NCBI GenBank assembly: GCA_000149265.1
Contig: CH003077.1
Location: 477,138 to 541,137 of the forward strand
From: Ciona savignyi
Taxonomy: Eukaryota > Chordata > Ascidiacea > Phlebobranchia > Cionidae
Length of the DNA stretch: 64,000 bases
Direction of reading: 5' to 3'
A program made the translations under genes and the position numbers. Positions 58,201 through 64,000 of the stretch are shown here, piece by piece (position 1 is the first letter of the stretch; each line of letters starts with the position of its first letter). The notes below the pieces were generated by a model. That model worked only from the letters and a program-made list of their open reading frames with translations. It did not search any database and was not told the DNA's origin.

Positions 58201-61200
58201 TCCCACAGCAGCGATTTCATGCCCACCCATGAGACATAGACCCAGCGTAAGATAGTGTGCACCTTCCAAACGTGTGGTAGAGATTCCTTTGCCAAATTTG
58301 TAATTTTCCTCACCCAATTGTTGATTTGAAGTGATTTGTCTAACGTATTACATCTGGCAGACTTGATATGCTGACAGTTTCTTTGTATTAACAAATAGCA
58401 AGTAAAGTAGTTAATCTAGTACTCTGGCGGGCAAGGATGTGTTGTGTTTCATATTTATTGTGTGAAGAGATTATGACAGCATAAGTGTGTTTCCCGAAAG
58501 TTATTTCCATCCATCATACATATTACACCATACAATACATTAGTTCTACCATTCATTTGGTTTAGAAAAATAACACAGAAACTAAGACAGAAAAAAAACG
58601 CACAGAAATAACACATTTCTGAAAAATAAGGCAGTGATGAATTAACGGCTGCCAAAATGCTTTAAAGATCCATAAAAATGCACTTCCCTGCCATCCCACA
58701 CCTGCCTACTTTCCCTGGCACAGTAGTAAATAAGAATGCAGATGCAGTATAATTTCCCACTTGCACACACAGCTAGTGCTTTGGTTTGAATTTTCAACGT
58801 GATTTTAGCCTAAAAATTCTATGGTAGAGTACATCTTTTGATTCTTTCTGTAGATTACAAAATCTGATAAAACTTTTTGATCTCTTTGTGTGTTGGACTC
58901 TAAATTGATTTGGATGTTTTAAACTAAACATTTGCAATTGTCACTTTGATATGCTTTTATAATGGAAGAATTGCTCTAACATTCAGTGTTTTATTACTGA
59001 AAATAACAATCATTTTAAGCTCTATCGATTTGGTGTGTTTTCTAAACTTTTTTTCAGAATTTTTATTTTCATTTTTAGACGAACATGTCGCACAGCAAGG
59101 AAAGCTTAGATCTTCTAAATGAAATTGAGGAGGCTAATTTAGCGAGCGTGCAACTGCCTAAAGTAGTCAAAGGGCTGAAGCTTAGCAACACAGACAGTTC
59201 AGTGAAAGCTAGAGGCCATCCATCAACATTAATGAGACTCAGTGATATAGATGACGTGCCTGAAATCAAAAGTTCCTCACAATCAACCATTAGTACAGTT
59301 TCCATAGAAGAAAGGTACAGTATTAAGTCTTGTGGTAGAAGGGTCACATATTCGCTAAAAGAAGGGAAGGGTAACGTTTTAGTTTCGCTAGAACAAAAAT
59401 ACGGTATTGAAAAAGGTCGTTTTTGGTAGAACGGTATCATTTTTTTTGTACTTGGCTTAGTTTTAAACCCATGATGGGTTCGTTGCTAAGACCGTTTTTT
59501 TGTATGTAAGTTGGTATAGGCTGCAGTCGCGTTGACCATTCGGCCACCGTACCACATGTGCGGTATGTCAGTATATGTATCGGTCGCGTTAACCGTACAG
59601 ACCGCACACAAAAGAACGGTAACGTTTGCGGACAATCTTGTAAACTGATTTAAATAGCACCACTGTAATCACGTCCATAACAACCATCCGTGTCCATATG
59701 TTTCACATTTCATAAGTTTTCATAAGGATCCTTCAAAACGGAAAACCCCACAGTGTGCTATACCCGAATTGGATGAACTCCGCTGTTATTTTTCACGTAT
59801 AGTTACAACTTCTTTAAATGAAAACCGTTAAGTTATTGACGGAAACGCACATGTTATCGCTCTAATTGACCTGTTATCGTCGGTTACAATATCTGGCTGA
59901 CACGAACGCCCGCAATTGAAACTCGTGAATAATTCATGTCGCTTTTTTATTTAAGAAACCCGTTAAATAATTGAAAGCATAACCAGCTAAATAATTGAAC
60001 GTTTAAAGTTCATACCACTCGTCAAGGTTGAAAACGAACCAATCTTAACCATCGCGAATATTTCCCCGATATTTTATTCATGCGCTGGAAAAGTAGTTGA
60101 CGTGAACAAAACACATGACGCAGAAGTTAGTTCCATAGGGTTTGCTACATAGGAAAGAATATTCATGTTTATCCCCGTAAATGGGAAAACCAAGGGGGTT
60201 AACACACGGCCAATCATCAGATCACCTCGCGCCCATCGTCGGGTTGCCGGAGCTATTGCAGTGTGTTGTGTATGATTTGGTAGAACCCATTAATTTGGTG
60301 GAACCAATTAATATGCTGGGTTCAGGCAATGTCCGTAAAGTGCCTTGCCCAAGGACACAACCAACTAGCTAGCGACCAGTTTCGCACTTGCAACCTTTCA
60401 ACTGAAAGGTGACGCACTTAACCGCTAGACCAACGGGCCGGACAACATGCTACATCCAATTAATCCACTTGCGGTTTGTAGTCCTCAATCAATAAATTAG
60501 TGTAAAACGGTTTAGAGCTCTTAGCACATTTTGTTCCAAGGAATATGCAATCCAACAATTCCTACTTTGGACGTATTCTGTCGGAGCGTCATTTGATAAA
60601 AAACTTCCGACCTAAAAATTTATTTTAATCCGCAACCAAGTATAATGTTATCATTCGCCCATCGTTTCGAAATCGCGGTATGTGTACATTTATGCACGTG
60701 TTATTCGAATTCTTTATCGAAAGCGTGGTGTAATGTGAATATCCGGTGATCGTTTGTTAATCGGCTCATCATCCGTCTGAAGCTCCGTTTCCGCACTCCG
60801 TTGGCCACACCTGTCGTTCATATCCGGCTTAATTCTCCAAAATCACGAGAATTTCAAGATCCACCAAATACATCCGATCAATATTGCTATTTCGGCACAA
60901 ACGGCTCCAGACGCCGCAGATGCCACGGAACCGCTGATCCGATTTCAGCACAAAGCAAAGCCTGACATATTGGACAGGAGGCCTCACAGCATAACCACCA
61001 ATTGCCGTGCTGTCCGCCGCATTACAAGAAAATGCCTATTCTTCATGCAACCCAGCAAACGGGTCGATTTATGTTTAATACACGCAATGGATGATGCACA
61101 AATAAACAGGAAAACGCGTTCAGCTGATTAGATAGGGCGGGACCTTGTCGAATTATCCATTTTTAGCCGCTCTGTTACAGCACGCCCCATTTGATATGAC

Positions 61201-63289
61201 GTACCCACTGACCCAAATACGCGCATGAAACACAACATCATAGATAACCGCATCGAAAGTTACACGTACGGGCAAAGTATTTCGATAAAAAAATTGACAC
61301 CAACCAAAAAAAAGTTTTTTTTATCTCCGCTATTTAAAGGGAGTTTTAAAGTCGCAGTGTTTTTTAAACGCTGCCACGACACGCAAATAATAATTAACAA
61401 AACAATTCTTGTCCCGGCGACTTTACGAAGATTTCGTTAATATTCGGCCAATCGCACTGCGCCGGGGCGTTTGAGTGCTATTGTGTCGTCACAGACACTA
61501 TTGGAATTCCCATTGTTGTATCCTGTAGTTAAAAGAATAGGACGATAGCGTGTTGGAGGGAAACAATCATAGAGAAACAGCACGCTTCTATACATCGCAA
61601 ACGAGATTTCTATAAATATACAATTGTTTGTTGCCTAACTTTCACCGCCGCTATATATATCCACCTAAACCGGGCATGGGCAATATACGGCCCGCGGTCC
61701 GAGTCCAGCCCGTGAAGGGATTTTGACCGGCCCGCAGACTGTATCTAACCATACCCTGTAATTAAGATATTGAATACTATTCATGTAATAATCCGGCCCA
61801 CCAAGAACTTCATTTTCTTACATCTGGCCCATCGACCACAGAAGTTGCCCAGAAATCGAAATCGTTTAAACCATCTGATGTATAAACAAACGTGAATAAA
61901 AAGATAAGACAACGACTAAAGTCCAATAACTTGTATCGCATATAACACACTGTAATATCTCCAGCATCCCAACTGTGGGGGCAAGGCGTACAAACGTCAG
62001 TGTTATATTATTTTTGCGTTATCTGTCACCCGTGGACAAACACTAATACCCACTATAGATACGGACTGTGGGTATAAAGCGTTCTACGAATGCATACTTA
62101 TAACGAAGGTAGCCACCAATATCCGCAATTTTATTAGGTTATTTTAGTTATCTTTTGAGCTTAGCACAGTTTAGTCAGTTGAACTAAATTTGCTTTGTAG
62201 AGATCAGTTATCATTAAAGAAAGCCAGCCCCACCACTTCCAACACGAGCCAACTTCAATCTGCCTCCAAATCTGATTCCCTTACTTCGTCCTCGACCCCC
62301 GAATCCGATGAACTCAGCACGTCACCTAGTGACGAGCCGTGGTGCGACACCGTGTGGTGGATGTTGATACGCCTCAAACGCGTCCTGACTCGCATGCAAA
62401 GTCGACACCTGACTCGAGCCGGTAGTTGCGACGAAAACGCGAGTATTTTCAGCCCAAAACTTGACACAGCGACGTCTAGCGGCAGAAGGAAAAGCACCCC
62501 AATCCTGCCGCGCCGCAAAGAACCGGAGGACCCGGTTCTCGCTAATATGCAGGACTGGGACACGATCAGTGATCTCTGCAGAGAACTAGACGCGATGGTC
62601 ACCCGAGGGCGGCGCCAGCTGCACCAGAAAAACCTCCCGCCCGCGCCAAACCGTAGACTCGCCGAATTTACCTTCCTAGCCGCATCCAATCTATCCAGGG
62701 CTATTTTATCGTCAGACTTAACATTATCGAGCTTACTACAGTCGATAGAAGATATAATGAAGGAGTATAAGACTTTGGCTACTATGCAGGGCTTAGGTGC
62801 AGGATCCACGGTAAGGAAAGATGAGAATAGTTTAAATTTTAGTAACTTAAGGTAAATTCTTTAGGATTGTAATATCGAACCAGTGGAATTCGCAGTCAAA
62901 CAAATCTTTTATTTTCCTTTACTGTACGGTGAATATAACGCTGACCCATTATATCAGGGCTCTGGTGTTCCCCATTGTTTTATATGTGTGACGTAGCTAA
63001 CTTGAATGAAACTGATCGTAGCTTTCCGCTTTGTCTAACCTCATTAAATAATCATTACTGCATATTTAAACCGTGTCTGGCAATATATATTTTGAGCACG
63101 TAAATGACTTTAAGCCAATGGAGTTTAATCTCGTGTCATCTAAATGACGCCATATCTCATCTTTATGACGTCACACACGCTATTATCCAGGAGAAGGAAG
63201 GTCGACCGGGTAGCAGCACCTCGAAATACAGCATTCCCGGGATGGATTTGGACGATTTGGAGGATTTTTGTATGAAGCCCGCTCCTCAG
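52300..63289 (+). CDS. Unrecognised multi-exon gene, Ser-rich partly coiled-coil protein, 3' end outside window
   Basis: Phase-consistent exons 52300-52319, 52538-52579, 52642-52726, 53486-53669, 56587-56699, 57998-58246, 59079-59314, 62201-62810 and 63191-63289 give 546 codons with no stop. The last ends at CAG|GTAATT, so more lies beyond. The N-terminal part is highly charged and helical (FRHMRDKKIEQQKEREEQKQ), likely coiled coil. Then come an acidic block (DFDVDSEEEETDAGM), a Ser/Pro segment (PGSPMLSSELPGSP), a Ser-rich stretch with STLMRLSDIDDVPEI, and a C-terminal helical region (QDWDTISDLCRELDAM, TFLAASNLSRAILSSDL) ending SIPGMDLDDLEDF. There is no signal peptide or membrane segment, so a cytosolic scaffold or cytoskeletal protein is plausible; I do not recognise the family. 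If the 59314 donor is not used, translation runs on 37 codons to TAG near 59429, giving a short isoform. Confidence 0.75.
53306..53452. repeat. Intronic repeat, copy 1 (partner at 56722-56870)
   Basis: Shares TTTTCTTGCAAATATCCAGT, GTACTTTAA-TCCTTTGTTTA and AAATTGGTCCAAAAACTATG with the second copy at high identity. It sits 35 bp before the exon at 53486. Confidence 0.8.
54039..54117 (+). CDS. Probable optional exon of the unrecognised gene (phase conflict)
   Basis: Between CCCACACAG and GGTAAC this stretch reads TTLPEDDLSDVIPPRKTDTE and ends in the phase needed by the 56587 exon. However, it must be entered in phase 0 while the 53486-53669 exon leaves phase 1. Either an unseen exon of 3n+2 nt precedes it, another transcript start feeds it, or one base is wrong. 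Skipping it joins 53669 to 56587 perfectly. Confidence 0.5.
55240..55440. repeat. AT-rich tandem repeat, unit about 62 bp, about three copies
   Basis: AAATTCAGTTTTAAATAAA / TCATTTTCCATTTTAATTT / CAAGT..AATTTTTCAA-type units repeated in an intron of the unrecognised gene. Confidence 0.75.
56722..56870. repeat. Intronic repeat, copy 2 (partner at 53306-53452)
   Basis: Starts 22 bp after the exon ending at 56699. Same order and near-identical sequence as copy 1, ending at CCCAAGCTCTC. Confidence 0.8.
57636..57955. repeat. Tandem repeat, unit about 125 bp, about 2.5 copies
   Basis: Units contain CTTGACCG-TATATCC, GGATCCATG-TAGCT, GGCCTTCTATG and TTCCTGGTCCTGGTGGCTAC, and CCATACTAATGAATG. The array ends about 40 bp before the acceptor of the 57998 exon. 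Confidence 0.82.
59445..59610 (-). mobile_element. SINE family A, inverse, plus a second partial copy
   Basis: GCTTAGTTTTAAACCCATGA to GACCATTCGGCCACCGTACC, followed by a head fragment GTATATGTATCGGTCGCGTT..AACCGTACAGACCG. Confidence 0.7.
60150..60443 (-). mobile_element. tRNA-derived SINE, family B (near full length)
   Basis: GAAAGAATATTCATGTTTATC to TAACCGCTAGACCAACGGGCC, with a small internal duplication of TAGAACCCATTAATT/GGAACCAATTAAT. Confidence 0.85.
61669..61852. mobile_element. hAT-type MITE (CAGGGGTGGGCAA family), worn ends
   Basis: CGGGCATGGGCAATATACGG to ACCACAGAAGTTGCCCAG; the interior closely matches 42430-42605. Confidence 0.75.
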
Positions 63290-63315
63290 GTAATTACCAC
63301 CTCGCATCATAGCGG

Positions 63316-63823
63316 GGGTGCCTCTAAATACTACAGGGCCGCTTGGAGCGCTTGGATCACTTAGATTGCTATGGAAAGTAATTCTAACCCTGTCCCAAAC
63401 ACTAATCTCAACCCCAGAACTAACTTTAACCCCAACCCTAACATTATTGTCCGGCCAGTTGGTCTAACGGTTAAGTGCGTCGCCTTTCAATCGCAAGGTT
63501 GCAGGTGCGAAACTGGTCGCTAGCTAGTCGATTGTGTCCTTGGGCAAGGCACTTTACGGACATTGCCTGAACCCAGCGGATGAATGGGTTCTACCAAATT
63601 GAAGAAACGTGTCTTTCATATACAACACACTGCAATAGCTCCGGTAACCCGACGAGGGGCGCGAGGTGATCTGACGATTGCCCGTGTGATAACCCACTTG
63701 GTTTTCCCATTCACGGGGATAAAGATGAATAACCTATTACCATGGTTTTTGTAATTACGAAGTATAGTAAGCGATCCAAGCGCTCCATGCGATCGAAGCG
63801 GTCCTGTAGTATTTAGAGGTACC
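63316..63823. mobile_element. Family D MITE split by a family B SINE
   Basis: MITE arms GGGTGCCTCTAAATACTAC (63316) and GTAGTATTTAGAGGTACC (to 63823). Flanks ATCATAGCGG and GTCATAGCGG match at 9 of 10. The SINE occupies 63449-63742. The MITE starts 27 bp after the exon ending at 63289. Confidence 0.87.
63449..63742 (+). mobile_element. tRNA-derived SINE, family B, nested in family D
   Basis: GTCCGGCCAGTTGGTCTAACG head, GGTTGCAGGTGCGAAACTGG B box, GGATAAAGATGAATAACC tail. It interrupts the CTAACATTA/ATATCATGG junction seen intact at 47849-48060. Confidence 0.88.
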
Positions 63824-64000
63824 GTCATAGCGGTAATTGAACAATGACACCGTCTTGTCGTAATTTCCACTGCAAATAAAGTTTATTTCGAGCACAATGC
63901 GTGAAGCTCAAAGACAGTCTGAGACACAACATAGTGGTAATATTGTATTCTCTTGTCGAGACGATTTTGCAATGATAGTAAGCCATGTTTGTAATGTTTG

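Noticed and set aside
57953-58255. 100-codon frame as an independent gene
   Set aside because: Its real part is the phase-0 exon 57998-58246 of the larger gene; the ends are intron.
62255-62809. 184-codon minus-strand frame
   Set aside because: Exact antisense shadow of the long exon at 62201-62810, which has matching splice phases on the plus strand.

Overview
This is AT-rich eukaryotic DNA with compact multi-exon genes whose GT-AG introns are mostly 0.1-3 kb. They are spaced by, and threaded with, very many short non-autonomous mobile elements. The gene set (F-spondin, cysteine-string protein DNAJC5, mitochondrial HINT2, a CAP/SCP protein, an EF-hand protein), small introns and MITE/tRNA-SINE-rich background fit an ascidian tunicate, most likely Ciona or a close relative. 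That is inference: no sequence search was possible. All exon models were built by hand from splice sites, reading-phase continuity and remembered family alignments. One run of Ns (49413-49648) shows this is a draft assembly.

Layout. 1-4925: repeat-rich, with one probable small intronless gene (1450-1938, +). 4926-19699 (+): a 19-exon F-spondin gene with Reeler, spondin and nine thrombospondin type-1 repeats; every phase matches and the sum is 962 codons. Its introns carry many SINEs, two hAT-type MITEs and a 1.65-kb minisatellite. 19866-26503: long intergenic region, including a relatively repeat-poor stretch (about 21.3-24.4 kb). 26504-30294 (+): a five-exon EF-hand (calmodulin/troponin-C-like) protein of 193 aa. 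32177-37462 (-): a four-exon secreted or membrane-anchored CAP-domain protein. 38872-45154 (+): DNAJC5 (cysteine-string protein) with two competing last exons. 46533-48608 (-): HINT2, tail-to-tail with DNAJC5. 49413-50500: assembly gap beside a ~330-bp tandem repeat. 52300 to at least 63289 (+): a multi-exon gene for a Ser-rich, partly coiled-coil protein that I do not recognise and that probably continues past the window.

The genes do not form a pathway; this is ordinary chromosomal neighbourhood. F-spondin and the CAP protein are extracellular, the EF-hand protein and DNAJC5 are Ca2+/vesicle-related cytosolic proteins, and HINT2 is a predicted mitochondrial enzyme. The most unusual material is in the mobile elements. 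There are two tRNA-derived SINE families (about 25 copies each including fragments), at least four hAT-type MITE families with visible 8-bp target duplications, a GGGAAAACTAAAAGGAGGG-ended MITE (about 13 copies), and a second MITE that shares its core but has different terminal repeats and 9-10-bp target duplications. These elements are nested in each other in several places.
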